This document shows positions 54,081 to 62,680 of a stretch of DNA of 62,680 nucleotides, piece by piece (position 1 is the stretch's first letter; each line of letters starts with the position of its first letter). The notes beneath the pieces were generated by a model, which saw only the letters and a list, made by a program, of their open reading frames with translations, was not told the origin of the DNA and ran no database searches. Made by a program: the position numbers and the translations under genes. The stretch spans positions 1 to 62,680 of the forward strand of contig LNEN01000241.1 in assembly GCA_001464155.1 (NCBI GenBank), in the 5' to 3' direction. Origin of the DNA: Cytophagales bacterium Ga0077538 (lineage in GTDB: Bacteria > Bacteroidota > Bacteroidia > Cytophagales > Cyclobacteriaceae).

Positions 54081-57000
54081 ATGAAGAAGTTTCTACTGCT
54101 ATGTAGTGCAGTGGTCTTTGCACTCTCGAGTGCTTGGGCCCAGGAACGAACTGTGTCGGGTAAGGTCACCTCAACTGAGGATGGCTCTGCTCTACCAGGC
54201 GTGAACGTGGTTATTAGAGGAACCACAAGTGGTACGGTTACCGATGCCGAAGGTAACTACAAACTAAGCGTTCCCTCCGCTGGAGGTGCCTTGGTTTTTT
54301 CATTTATCGGACTTCAAACACAAGAAGTTGCCATTGGCGACCGCTCCGTTGTTGATGTTTCCCTTAGCTTAGATGTTACCCAACTTTCGGAAGTGGTTGT
54401 AACGGCACAAGGTATTCAGCGCGAGCAGAAGGCCCTTGGTTTTGCCACTACTACAATCTCTTCAGCAGCCTTGGCTGAAAAGCCTGAGACTGATGTGGGA
54501 CGTGCCTTGCAAGGAAGAACTCCTGGTTTACAAATCTTGAACTCTTCTGGCTTGGCTGGTTCTGGTTCTAAGATTAACATCCGTGGTAACAGCTCTATTA
54601 CTGGTAACACACAGCCACTATGGGTTGTGGATGGTGTACCTATTAATACGCAGAGCAATGATATCAACAACAACTTCCAGGATGGTCAGGTAGCTCCTAC
54701 TCGTTTCTTGGATATCGATCCTAACAACATTGAGTCAATCTCTGTGTTGAGAGGTTTGAGCGCTACCACTACCTACGGTTCTCAAGGCCGTAACGGTGTA
54801 ATTTTGGTAACAACTAAAACAGGTGCTAAGAAAGGTGCTGAGAACAAGTTCTCTGGATCTATTTCTCAATCCTACTTCGTAGTAGAAGCGATTGTGCCTG
54901 AATTCCAAAACAAGTGGGCAAACGGTTTTGATGGTGCCTATGGTGAATTCTTCAGTAACTGGGGTGCTCTTTTCAATGGCAAGCCTACAGGCGTGCGTCA
55001 CCCATATTGGGAACATAGAAATACATTCCCTGAATACCCTGAGTTTCAGCAAGCCGCTACCGATAATGGTGGGTATGTTCCAGTTGCAGCTCCTAACAAC
55101 GTATCGGACTTTTTCCAGAAAGGTGCCTCTTCTACCTCTTCTATCTCGTTAGGTTCTAGCAACCAGTACGGAAGCTTCAGCTTCAACTATAGTCATTTGG
55201 ATGAATCTGGTTTCGTAGCAAACAACAACGTAACCCGCGATAACTTCTCTTTAGGTGGAAATACCAAATTGACAGATAAGTTGTCTTTAGGTGCTACTTT
55301 TAACTACGTGAAGACAGATTTCCAAACACCTCCTTCCGCAGCAGGTGGTGGATCTAACTCTTTTGGTGGTCCTTCCATTTTTGCCAACTTGTTCTACGTT
55401 CCACGTAACATCGATTTGACAAACTGGCCTTGGGAAAACCCTGTAACAAAGCAAAGTGTGTACTACCGTAACGGTAATGACGTTCCTAACCCATACTGGG
55501 TATTGAACAACTCCTTACAGACCAGTACCACCAACCGTTTCTTCTCTAGCTCTAACCTTAATTACAAGGTTACTGATTGGTTAGATGTTACCTACCGCTT
55601 AGGTTGGGATACTTATACAGAAGATCAGTCCTACTATGTTAACAAAGGAGGTACCGGTTACGCAGCTCTCTTGACACCTGGTGCTTACAGAAGCACTTCC
55701 AGCACAAACACCGTATTGGATCATTCCTTCTTGGCTTCCTTTAACAAGGAACTTTCTTCTGATCTTGATTTGACTGGATTAGTTGGTTTCAACTACAGAA
55801 GCAATGACTACAAACAGCAAGGTTTGGAAAGCTTAGGACAGGTGGTTTATGGCTTGATTGAGCACAGAAACTTTACCGGTACACAACCACGCGACTACAG
55901 AGGCATTAACCTGAACTTTGTAGAAAGAAGTGCTATTGCCGGTGTGTTCTTCGATGCTAACTTGGGTTACAAGGATTACTTATATGTAAACCTTTCTGGT
56001 AGAAATGACTGGTCTTCAACGTTAGAAGAAGAAAACAGAGCTCTATTCTACCCTGGTGCCAGCGTAGCGTTCATTCCTACCGCTGCGTTCCCTAATTTCG
56101 CTTCAAACGTGCTTGATTTCTTGAAAGTACGTATGGCGTATGGTACGTCTGCTAACTTTGGTACTCCATACAGCACTCGCCCGACACTTACACTGAATGC
56201 ACAAGCTAGAGTGGATGCTCAGGGGAACGTAGTAACATCAGGTCTTCCTGCTTTGTTAGCGAACCCTAATTTGAAGCCTGAGTTGTTAACGGAAACTGAA
56301 TTTGGTATTGAATCTAAGTTGTTTGAAAACAGAATCCGTTTGGATCTCTCTGTTTACAATAGATCAGCTAAAGATCAAATTGTACAAAGAAGCTTGGATC
56401 CTTCTACCGGTTATTCTTCTACCTTCATCAACGCGGGTGAAATCTCTAACAAAGGAATTGAAGCCGCTTTATGGGTAACACCGGTTAAGACAGGTGACTT
56501 TACCTGGGATTTAGGTGTAAACTTTACTAAGAACATAAGCAAGGTGGAGTCTCTGCCTGAAGGTTCTAAGGAAATTTTGGTGAACGGATTTACTGATCTT
56601 GGTAACTTCGCTATTGAAGGTGAGCCGTTGAACGTTATCAAAGGTAGTTACGTAGAGAAGGCGCCTGATGGACAGTTGATCATCAATGCTTCTGGTGACT
56701 ACAAGCAAGCAAACGACATCGGAATCATCGCTGATCCAAATCCAGCATGGATGGGTTCTGCCATGACTAACTTAAGCTGGAAGGGTATCACCTTCGGTAT
56801 GCAGTGGGATTACGTACACGGTGGTCAGATCTACTCATTCTCTGCAGCAACCATGATTGGCCGCGGAGTGTCTAAGGATCTGGAAAACTTCGATCCTACC
56901 CTAACCTTGATCTTACCAGGTGTTCAGGAAATTGTTGACGGTAGTGGTACCGTAACTGGCTACGAGCCAAACACTATTCCTTTGACAACTTCTGGAGTAT

Positions 57001-57308
57001 TCTTCTCTAACACTATTATTGGTGGTAGCCCTGATGACAGAGGTGTATACGATGCAACCCGTGTTCGTTTCAGAGAGATTTCTTTAGGCTATTCTCTGCC
57101 AAAGAGCATCGTCTCTAAGGCGAAATTGAATGCTGTGAATATTTCCTTCGTGGGAAGTAACCTTTGGTTCAAGGCCATCAATGCTCCTAAGTACTCTAAA
57201 GCAGATTTCGACAGAACTGCCTTCGGTGCTAACAACGGTGCTGGCTTTGATTACTTAGGTGGTCCTTCTGCTCGCAGATATGGTGTGAACCTTAAAGTGA
57301 CATTTTAA
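54081..57308 (+). CDS. SusC/RagA-type TonB-dependent outer-membrane transporter
   Basis: A 1075-residue TonB-dependent receptor. It has the signal peptide (KKFLLLCSAVVFALSSAWAQ) and a CarboxypepD_reg-like domain (RTVSGKVTSTEDGSALPGVNVVIRGT...SFIGLQTQEV, about 20-105), then the TonB-box-like LSEVVVTAQGIQRE and a plug domain with GRTPGLQILNSSG..KINIRGNSSI and ISVLRGLSATTTYGSQGRNGVILVTTK. The barrel follows to the C-terminal ARRYGVNLKVTF. It would import a glycan or peptide with the SusD-like lipoprotein downstream. The start at 54081 is chosen because it gives the signal peptide at the N terminus. The substrate is unknown. Confidence 0.94.
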   Translation: MKKFLLLCSAVVFALSSAWAQERTVSGKVTSTEDGSALPGVNVVIRGTTSGTVTDAEGNYKLSVPSAGGALVFSFIGLQTQEVAIGDRSVVDVSLSLDVTQLSEVVVTAQGIQREQKALGFATTTISSAALAEKPETDVGRALQGRTPGLQILNSSGLAGSGSKINIRGNSSITGNTQPLWVVDGVPINTQSNDINNNFQDGQVAPTRFLDIDPNNIESISVLRGLSATTTYGSQGRNGVILVTTKTGAKKGAENKFSGSISQSYFVVEAIVPEFQNKWANGFDGAYGEFFSNWGALFNGKPTGVRHPYWEHRNTFPEYPEFQQAATDNGGYVPVAAPNNVSDFFQKGASSTSSISLGSSNQYGSFSFNYSHLDESGFVANNNVTRDNFSLGGNTKLTDKLSLGATFNYVKTDFQTPPSAAGGGSNSFGGPSIFANLFYVPRNIDLTNWPWENPVTKQSVYYRNGNDVPNPYWVLNNSLQTSTTNRFFSSSNLNYKVTDWLDVTYRLGWDTYTEDQSYYVNKGGTGYAALLTPGAYRSTSSTNTVLDHSFLASFNKELSSDLDLTGLVGFNYRSNDYKQQGLESLGQVVYGLIEHRNFTGTQPRDYRGINLNFVERSAIAGVFFDANLGYKDYLYVNLSGRNDWSSTLEEENRALFYPGASVAFIPTAAFPNFASNVLDFLKVRMAYGTSANFGTPYSTRPTLTLNAQARVDAQGNVVTSGLPALLANPNLKPELLTETEFGIESKLFENRIRLDLSVYNRSAKDQIVQRSLDPSTGYSSTFINAGEISNKGIEAALWVTPVKTGDFTWDLGVNFTKNISKVESLPEGSKEILVNGFTDLGNFAIEGEPLNVIKGSYVEKAPDGQLIINASGDYKQANDIGIIADPNPAWMGSAMTNLSWKGITFGMQWDYVHGGQIYSFSAATMIGRGVSKDLENFDPTLTLILPGVQEIVDGSGTVTGYEPNTIPLTTSGVFFSNTIIGGSPDDRGVYDATRVRFREISLGYSLPKSIVSKAKLNAVNISFVGSNLWFKAINAPKYSKADFDRTAFGANNGAGFDYLGGPSARRYGVNLKVTF

Positions 57309-57319
57309 ATAGAAGCAAC

Positions 57320-59017
57320 ATGAAAGATATAATCAAAAAATTTGGTTTTCTAGCCATCCTGTTGGTCACCGCTTGTGACCTGGACGGGGATTTGGAGAAT
57401 CCGAATCAGATCACTCCCTCTAATGCGGACGTGAACCTGATTATGAACGGAGTTCAGTTGAGTTTTGCCAACTTCTATAGTGCAGCAGAAGGTGCTGTGA
57501 ACCCGTTGGTGCGTATGGAAGCAATGACGGGAGGTTTCCGTTATCAGACTGCCAACACACCTGAAGGGGTAGATGGTTTGTGGAGCAATGCCTACGAAGA
57601 TGTAATTGTAAACGCGGATCTGGTAATTGAATTAGCAGAACCAGTTAAATTGACTACACACGTAGCGGTAGCAAAGACGTTGAAGGCTTATGTTTACCTA
57701 ACCTTGGTTGACATATTCGGTGACGTTCCTGCAACAGAAGCAAACAAGGGAACAGATGGTAACTTTAACCCAGTTGCTGATGGTGGTGAGGAAGTATATG
57801 ACTATGCGATTTCCTTGTTAACTGAGGCAAGAACAGAGTTGGAAAAGACAGGTGCCGATGCCGGTGCTGCCTTAGCACGTGATATTTATTATAGTGGTAA
57901 CAGAGCAAACTGGACTGCCTTGGTAAATACCTTAGAGTTAAAAGCTCAAATTAACTTGAGCATGATTTCGGGCCGTAAGGCAGGTGCTGATGCTAGAATT
58001 GCAACGTTGTTAGCGGCTAATATCATCGATACACCCGCTGAGAACTTTACCTACAAGTATGGTACGGCTACCGTTCCGGTTTCTCGTCATCCACTATACC
58101 GTCAATACTACGATCCAATTCGTGGTGGTGCGGGTGGATACATTGCTAACTACTACTTATATACTGCTTTCGGAAAGTGGGATCCTAGTGCCCCTACTGA
58201 TGAGAGTTTAGTTGTACAAGATCCACGTTGGAGATACTATTTCTACCGTCAGGTAGGTAGCATCGACCAGGCGCTTTCAATTGACCCTAAATCTTTAGGT
58301 TGTGCACCTGGTGCGCCTCCGGATCACTATGTAGCAGCGGGCACTCCAATGTTCTGTGTATTTGATCCAGGTTTTTATGGACGTGATCATGGTGATGGTT
58401 TCGGTACTCCTCCAGACGGTCCAGTATTAACCTGTGCAGGTGTTTACCCTGCTGGTGGAAGAGCGGACAACACTTCCACAGCAAATGCTAGTTACGCAGG
58501 AGCGACCATACAGGGCGATGGTGGAAATGGTGCGGGTATACATCCCATCTGGATGTCATGGTACACTGACTTTGTGAAAGCTGAAATCCTGGCGAGAGCT
58601 GGTGACGCAGCAGGAGCAAAGACTGCCATGAATGCAGGTATCAACAATTCCATTACTCAGATCCGTTCTTTCTCTACAGGTTTGGGTCAAACCTTAACTG
58701 CAGGAAGAGAGCCTTCCACGGCTAACTATCTAACTGCAGTAAGCAATTTGTATGATGCAGCTTCTAATAAGTTGGATGTTATCGCAAAGGAGTACTACAT
58801 CTCTCTATGGGGTAATGGTATCGAGGCGTACAACAGTTACAGAAGAACAAGTGCTCCTCGTGACTTGCAGCCTACTCTTCAGACTGGCCCTGGTCCATTC
58901 TATCGTTCTTATGTGTACCCTGCTACTTATGTGAACTTGAATGACAATGCTTCTCAGAAGGATTTCAATGCAACGAATAAGGTGTTTTGGGATACGAATC
59001 CAGATGTACTTAACTAA
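57320..59017 (+). CDS. SusD/RagB-type outer-membrane lipoprotein
   Basis: A 565-residue SusD-like substrate-binding lipoprotein (signal peptide, lipobox LLVTAC). The N-terminal TPR-like helical part includes NADLVIELAEPVK and AKTLKAYVYLTLVDIFGDVPATEA, the SusD hallmark. The C-terminal half has FVKAEILARAGD and KEYYISLWGNGIEAYNSYRRTSAPRDLQP. It forms the lid of the SusC pore. It begins 12 bases after the susC gene and is followed by a lipoprotein gene 2 bases later, so the three form an operon. Confidence 0.9.
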   Translation: MKDIIKKFGFLAILLVTACDLDGDLENPNQITPSNADVNLIMNGVQLSFANFYSAAEGAVNPLVRMEAMTGGFRYQTANTPEGVDGLWSNAYEDVIVNADLVIELAEPVKLTTHVAVAKTLKAYVYLTLVDIFGDVPATEANKGTDGNFNPVADGGEEVYDYAISLLTEARTELEKTGADAGAALARDIYYSGNRANWTALVNTLELKAQINLSMISGRKAGADARIATLLAANIIDTPAENFTYKYGTATVPVSRHPLYRQYYDPIRGGAGGYIANYYLYTAFGKWDPSAPTDESLVVQDPRWRYYFYRQVGSIDQALSIDPKSLGCAPGAPPDHYVAAGTPMFCVFDPGFYGRDHGDGFGTPPDGPVLTCAGVYPAGGRADNTSTANASYAGATIQGDGGNGAGIHPIWMSWYTDFVKAEILARAGDAAGAKTAMNAGINNSITQIRSFSTGLGQTLTAGREPSTANYLTAVSNLYDAASNKLDVIAKEYYISLWGNGIEAYNSYRRTSAPRDLQPTLQTGPGPFYRSYVYPATYVNLNDNASQKDFNATNKVFWDTNPDVLN

Positions 59018-59019
59018 GC

Positions 59020-59991
59020 ATGAACATGAAAAAAATATTTAAAAGTCTATTATTGATTGCATCGGTAGCCATTGCAATCTCTTGTGCGGACGAGTCGCTG
59101 GATCCACTTAACATCAATAAGGTTAAGAAGGGATCTATCCTCGCCTTGCGTGGCACTCAGCTACAGAACATATATTTTGAAGGAAAACCAGGATATGAGT
59201 TTTTCCCTAAAATTTATACGGGAGCTGAAAAGTTTGAATTTGATGCCGAATATTTGTCTGAAGATCCAAGCACTTTGGAAAGCATGGACATCTACGCCAT
59301 CAAGAGAACACCTTCAGGAACTGGCTTTACCCAAAGTCGTGTGCTGTTGCGCAATGTTCCCTTCTCTGAGTTTAAAGAGACAGATGATTATGTAAACCCT
59401 TGGGTTTCTGTATCATTCGATGTGTCTTTCCTCTTAGATAAACTTGGTGTATCTCTTCCAGCAGATGCTCAATCATTCATCTCAACGTATCAGTTCGGTT
59501 TGAACATCGAGACGGATCTTAACCTGACCGATGGTAGTGTTGTTCCTGCGTCTGATATTCTTGCGGCTGGTTTGTTCCAGAGTAACCAATTCTATCCTGC
59601 GCAGAAGCTCACCATGGCAGTAACTGATTACTGTTCATATGATGCAGTGTCATGGCTAGGTGTTTATGATGCCACTGAAACTTCTGAGTTCTTTGGATCC
59701 TATGGACCCTACGATGTAACTCTGACAGCAGATGGTGCAACCCCTAACCGTTTCCGTACCACTAACTGGTATGATTCAGGTATTCCGATCTACTTCGATT
59801 TAACACCTTCTGTAGATGTTGAAACGCAAGTTGTGACAGTGCCTGCTCAGCCAAATCCTAACAATACGGCTAGAACCATTGCGGGTACAGGAACTTACAA
59901 CCAGTGTTTAAATGAAATAACTATTAACATGACCTATGTACAAGGAACTACCGTTCTGGATGCATTGATCTGGAAGCTTAAGAAGCAGTAA
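59020..59991 (+). CDS. Lipoprotein of the SusCD operon (SusE/F-position)
   Basis: A 323-residue lipoprotein (signal peptide, lipobox AISC, Cys22) of unknown family. It has no repeats or motif recognised, but the mature part looks like beta-rich binding domains (LNINKVKKGSILALRG, FKETDDYVNPWVSVSFDV, INMTYVQGTTVLDALIW). Its place as third gene, only 2 bases after susD, suggests a surface glycan- or peptide-binding partner of the SusCD pair, as SusE/F are. The start may be 59020 or the second ATG at 59026. A strong terminator follows. Confidence 0.7.
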   Translation: MNMKKIFKSLLLIASVAIAISCADESLDPLNINKVKKGSILALRGTQLQNIYFEGKPGYEFFPKIYTGAEKFEFDAEYLSEDPSTLESMDIYAIKRTPSGTGFTQSRVLLRNVPFSEFKETDDYVNPWVSVSFDVSFLLDKLGVSLPADAQSFISTYQFGLNIETDLNLTDGSVVPASDILAAGLFQSNQFYPAQKLTMAVTDYCSYDAVSWLGVYDATETSEFFGSYGPYDVTLTADGATPNRFRTTNWYDSGIPIYFDLTPSVDVETQVVTVPAQPNPNNTARTIAGTGTYNQCLNEITINMTYVQGTTVLDALIWKLKKQ

Positions 59992-60015
59992 AACCTGGTA
60001 TTAGTTTGATTTTTT

Positions 60016-60045
60016 GAAAGGGTCGCCAGCAATGGCGACCCTTTC
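60016..60045 (+). terminator. Rho-independent terminator after the SusCD operon
   Basis: GAAAGGGTCGCCA (60016-60028) pairs perfectly with TGGCGACCCTTTC (60033-60045) across a 4-base loop. It is followed by TATTT and ends the three-gene uptake operon 25 bases past the last stop codon. Confidence 0.85.
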
Positions 60046-60145
60046 TATTTAAAGATGATTGAGTTTTAGCAGGGTTCTATTTAGGAGGTGCTGATTGTTT
60101 AAAACATGTTTTTTCTTTCCCGTCTTTCCATCGTTTCTTTGCAGG

Positions 60146-61174
60146 ATGTTACAGAACGATATCTTCCTGCGAGCAGCAAAAAATCAATCAAAAGACAGGA
60201 CACCGGTTTGGCTTATGCGCCAGGCTGGGAGAATTTTGCCTGAATACCGAAAAGTAAGAGAGCAGGCTGGGGATTTTAAAACCTTGGTAACAACACCTGA
60301 ATTAGCGTGTGAGGTAACTATCCAGCCAGTAGACATTCTGGGTGTTGACGCAGCCATTATTTTCTCCGACATTCTGGTAATCCCTGAGGCCATGGGACTT
60401 ATTTATGAAATGGAGGAGCGGAAAGGTCCGGTTTTTCCTAAGGTAATTCAGAATGAAGCAGATATAAAGAATCTTCACATTGCGGAGGCAGGAGATCTCC
60501 AATATGTGTTAGATGCTATCACACTCACAAAAAAAGCATTGAACAATCGTGTTCCACTTATTGGCTTTGCTGGAGCTCCATGGACGATCTTTTCCTACAT
60601 GATCGAAGGGGGAGGCAGCAAAACCTTCAGCAAGGCAAAAAAGATGCTGTACACACATCCAGCACTGGCTCATCTGTTACTAGATAAAATCACGGAGAGT
60701 ACGATCAATTACCTTAAAGGTCAGGTAAAGGCAGGAGCCGATTTGCTTCAGATTTTTGACTCATGGGCAGGCATTCTCAGTCCCGAACAATACCGTGAAT
60801 TTTCATTGAAGTACATTCGTAAAATTTGCGAAGCCATTCCGGATGTGCCTAAAACAGTTTTTGCGAAAGGTGCTTTTTTTGCTCGTCAGGAAATGAATCA
60901 ACTGCCTTGCCAGGTTATCGGCCTGGATTGGAATATGGAGATTGCCGAATCGAAAGTCATGCTGTTCTCTAAAGTATTGCAAGGTAATTTAGACCCCTGT
61001 GCCCTGTATGGTTCTTTAGAGGATGTGCGCAGAGAAACCCGCAACATGCTGGACCAGTTCGGTCATCATCCACACATTGCAAACCTGGGGCATGGCCTTT
61101 ACCCGGATACAGAAGTAGATAAGGTTAAATGCTTTATAGATACAGTTAAAGAATATAGTGTTACCTTGAGATAG
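60146..61174 (+). CDS. hemE: Uroporphyrinogen decarboxylase
   Basis: A 342-residue enzyme that removes four carboxyl groups from uroporphyrinogen III in haem synthesis. It has [17 protein letters not shown] near the N terminus, the catalytic Asp in [47 protein letters not shown], and the C-terminal GLDWNM, LQGNLDP and [16 protein letters not shown] 60146 is chosen because earlier residues (from 60095) are not part of the family; a TTTCTTTG box at 60134-60141 just upstream may be a promoter with a very short leader. Confidence 0.96.
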   Translation: MLQNDIFLRAAKNQSKDRTPVWLMRQAGRILPEYRKVREQAGDFKTLVTTPELACEVTIQPVDILGVDAAIIFSDILVIPEAMGLIYEMEERKGPVFPKVIQNEADIKNLHIAEAGDLQYVLDAITLTKKALNNRVPLIGFAGAPWTIFSYMIEGGGSKTFSKAKKMLYTHPALAHLLLDKITESTINYLKGQVKAGADLLQIFDSWAGILSPEQYREFSLKYIRKICEAIPDVPKTVFAKGAFFARQEMNQLPCQVIGLDWNMEIAESKVMLFSKVLQGNLDPCALYGSLEDVRRETRNMLDQFGHHPHIANLGHGLYPDTEVDKVKCFIDTVKEYSVTLR

Positions 61175-61197
61175 CAAGCGCTATTAAAGGGTTAACT

Positions 61198-61692
61198 ATG
61201 AAAAACCTTATTCTCATTCTCTTTTTGGTGATGTCTCACTGGGCAGCTGCCCAAATCACTATCACTTCTCCAGAAGATTTAAAAAATTGGCTTCCCTCCA
61301 CCTTTTTGGGCTTTACAGCAGATCCAGATAGTTATGGTGCTGAACTAAGTCAAGACAACGCCCCTTATTTTTTAGCCGCAAAAAAATTTACAAAAGGAAG
61401 TTCTGTGGTGAGCATTGTTGTGTTTGACTATCGAAAGGCTTCCGAACGTTTAGCGGCTGTCACCAAAACCTGGACGCAGGATAAAAAAACGGACGAAGAA
61501 ACTCTTTATTCGGCCCATAGTATGATAGCGGGATGTAAGGCTCAGGAATTTTTTGATAAAAAAAGTAAAACAGCACAAGTATACCTGTATCACGCCAACC
61601 GATACCTGATTACTATCTCCTCTGGCACTGAAGATTTATCTCTTTTGAAAACAGTGGCCGAAAATTTGCAACCCACCCGACTGGCTAATTAA
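61198..61692 (+). CDS. Secreted protein of unknown function (tandem pair, copy 1)
   Basis: A 164-residue protein with a signal peptide (MKNLILILFLVMSHWAAA-Q). The mature part is one small domain: SPEDLKNWLPSTFLGF, FTKGSSVVSIVVFDYRKASERLAAVTKTW, and KTAQVYLYHANRYLITISSGTEDLSLLKTV. It aligns throughout with the next gene (164 residues): DLKNWLPSTFLGF against EITKLVPSEFKGY, VVFDYRKA against LLFDYKEA. No catalytic motif was recognised. It is 23 bases after hemE and 12 bases before its paralogue, so likely co-transcribed. Confidence 0.65.
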   Translation: MKNLILILFLVMSHWAAAQITITSPEDLKNWLPSTFLGFTADPDSYGAELSQDNAPYFLAAKKFTKGSSVVSIVVFDYRKASERLAAVTKTWTQDKKTDEETLYSAHSMIAGCKAQEFFDKKSKTAQVYLYHANRYLITISSGTEDLSLLKTVAENLQPTRLAN

Positions 61693-61704
61693 TCCAGATT
61701 CCGT

Positions 61705-62199
61705 ATGAAAATGACCCTCCTCATCTGCTTTGCACTCTTTGCAGGGAGCAGTTATGCGCAGGAGCAAAGTGTGCTAAAACCTGAAGAAATCACAAAGCTT
61801 GTTCCTTCTGAGTTTAAAGGCTATTACGAAGATGGAGCTTCCAAGAGTTCTCTGATCAAAATGGGAGATATACGTTATTCACTTTGTGAGCGTAGGTTTT
61901 CCAAAACAAAGCAAAAAATAAAAATTCTGCTTTTTGATTACAAAGAAGCCCCCATCATGTACAAACAAGCCATGCGAAAATGGAACAATGAAATTGTAGA
62001 AACAGACACCTTGATATTGCGTCATATCGAACGAGAAAATTGTACCGGCTGGGAATCGTACAATAAACAAGCAGGCACTGCGCAGATTTTTTTAGGAATC
62101 TGTGATCGCTTTTTTTTAATGATTTCCGGAGAAAACGTGGAGCTGGCAAGTCTTCAAGATGTACTCGCAACTTTCCCTTTTCAGACTTATCCCAAATAG
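61705..62199 (+). CDS. Secreted protein of unknown function (tandem pair, copy 2)
   Basis: A 164-residue protein with a signal peptide (LLICFALFAGSSYA-Q) and one domain paralogous to the upstream copy: KPEEITKLVPSEFKGYYEDG, KQKIKILLFDYKEAPIMYKQAMRKW, GTAQIFLGICDRFFLMISGENVELASLQDVL. Cysteines at about 59, 109 and 124 are not shared with the first copy. Identity is low, so the duplication is old. The function is unknown. It is convergent with the permease gene, ending 1 base before it. Confidence 0.65.
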   Translation: MKMTLLICFALFAGSSYAQEQSVLKPEEITKLVPSEFKGYYEDGASKSSLIKMGDIRYSLCERRFSKTKQKIKILLFDYKEAPIMYKQAMRKWNNEIVETDTLILRHIERENCTGWESYNKQAGTAQIFLGICDRFFLMISGENVELASLQDVLATFPFQTYPK

Positions 62200-62200
62200 C

Positions 62201-62680
62201 TTACTCGCTTCGCAGCGATCGTACCGGATTTGCAACGGCTGCTCGAATGGACTGATAGCTTACCGTAATCCAGGCAATGGCCAAAGCAACAACACCAGCA
62301 ATAATAAAAACACCAACACCTAAATTTATTCGGAAAGCAAATTCTTGTAGCCAACTATTCATGAGGTACCAGGCAATAGGCACTGCTAATACAAACGCAA
62401 CCAGAATAAGTTTGGTAAAATCTTTTGATAGGAGAATGACTACGTTGCTTACGGAGGCACCTAGTACTTTTCGCACACCAATCTCTTTGGTTCGCAAACT
62501 GGCTGTATAAGCGGCAAGACCAAACAGACCCACACATGCGATAATAATTGCTAGTCCAGAAAAGACACCAAAGAGTACACCTGCCTTTTTCTCTGATTCA
62601 TATTGTCTTACAAGATCTTGATCCAGAAAGGTGTACTTGAAGGGTTGCTCCTGGCTTGCAAGTTTTGCCCAAGTAGCATC
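62201..62680 (-). CDS. FtsX/MacB-type ABC transporter permease, 5' end outside window
   Basis: The minus-strand frame is open from 62680, the last base of the window, so only the 3' end of the gene is seen: 159 residues. It carries YTFLDQDLVRQYESEKKAGVLFGVFSGLAIIIACVGLFGLAAY, then SLRTKEIGVRKVLGASVSNVV, two further helices and the end AVANPVRSLRSE. This is the C-terminal part of the FtsX-like permease family common in Cytophagales (export of a lipoprotein, peptide or antibiotic). An ATG or GTG inside the window would give only a fragment, so no start is assigned. Confidence 0.85.
   Translation of the reverse strand, partial: DATWAKLASQEQPFKYTFLDQDLVRQYESEKKAGVLFGVFSGLAIIIACVGLFGLAAYTASLRTKEIGVRKVLGASVSNVVILLSKDFTKLILVAFVLAVPIAWYLMNSWLQEFAFRINLGVGVFIIAGVVALAIAWITVSYQSIRAAVANPVRSLRSE

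Overview
The window reads as a chromosomal segment of a Bacteroidota bacterium, most likely order Cytophagales. The evidence is a SusC/SusD outer-membrane uptake operon, many lipoproteins with short Bacteroidota-type lipoboxes, TAnnTTTG-type promoter boxes (for example ahead of rplU, hemB and the 76-residue membrane protein), a membrane-anchored AraC regulator, a 7TMR-DISM histidine kinase and FtsX/MacB-type permeases. No rRNA or tRNA gene, CRISPR array or prophage was seen.

Layout. (1) About 1-18.2 kb is an AT-rich surface-polysaccharide locus. It holds a membrane protein cut by the window start, a WecE-type amino-sugar transaminase, a sugar N-formyltransferase-like protein, two polyprenyl-phosphate glycosyltransferases (one frameshifted), a GT39-like transferase, a polysaccharide deacetylase, a flippase, a sialyltransferase-like glycosyltransferase, three polymerase/ligase-type membrane proteins (one frameshifted) and a WecG/TagA transferase. 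A family of fibronectin-like lipoproteins (two intact, one relic) is embedded in it. (2) About 18.2-32.5 kb joins a WecA/TagO-type initiating transferase to housekeeping genes: pheS, a second sugar aminotransferase, a 3-hydroxyacyl-CoA dehydrogenase, a histidine kinase, a UspA/antiporter pair, mazG, glmM, a cysteine desulfurase, a CoA-transferase and a DUF2520 protein. (3) About 32.5-49.3 kb holds isocitrate dehydrogenase, a broken TetR gene, hemB, two signalling proteins, a hemerythrin-like protein, aminopeptidase P, a REP-associated transposase with a hairpin, an acyltransferase, a two-gene beta-helix lipoprotein/dihaem cytochrome module, a broken aminotransferase, a broken peptide deformylase and ruvX. 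(4) About 49.3-62.7 kb holds nrdBA, rplU-rpmA, the susC-susD-lipoprotein operon, hemE, a tandem pair of secreted proteins of unknown function and the end of an ABC permease gene.

How the genes work together. The first block can make, modify, export, polymerise and attach a glycan. WecE makes a 4-amino sugar, the formyltransferase could acylate it, a WecA/TagO homologue starts chains on undecaprenyl phosphate, WecG-like and GT2 enzymes extend or decorate them, Wzx moves them across the membrane and the Wzy/WaaL-type proteins polymerise or ligate them.

The most notable anomalies are five genes broken by small lesions. Two are single-base losses in 7-nt homopolymers. Three lie in a 14-kb stretch and are short internal deletions with frame change, in TetR, a PLP aminotransferase and peptide deformylase; the last two remove catalytic residues. 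Either this genome is undergoing gene decay or the assembly contains small errors. The best candidate for a poorly described system is the beta-helix lipoprotein/dihaem cytochrome pair at 44.55-46.86 kb. The sialyltransferase-like enzyme and the fibronectin-like lipoprotein family inside the polysaccharide locus come next.
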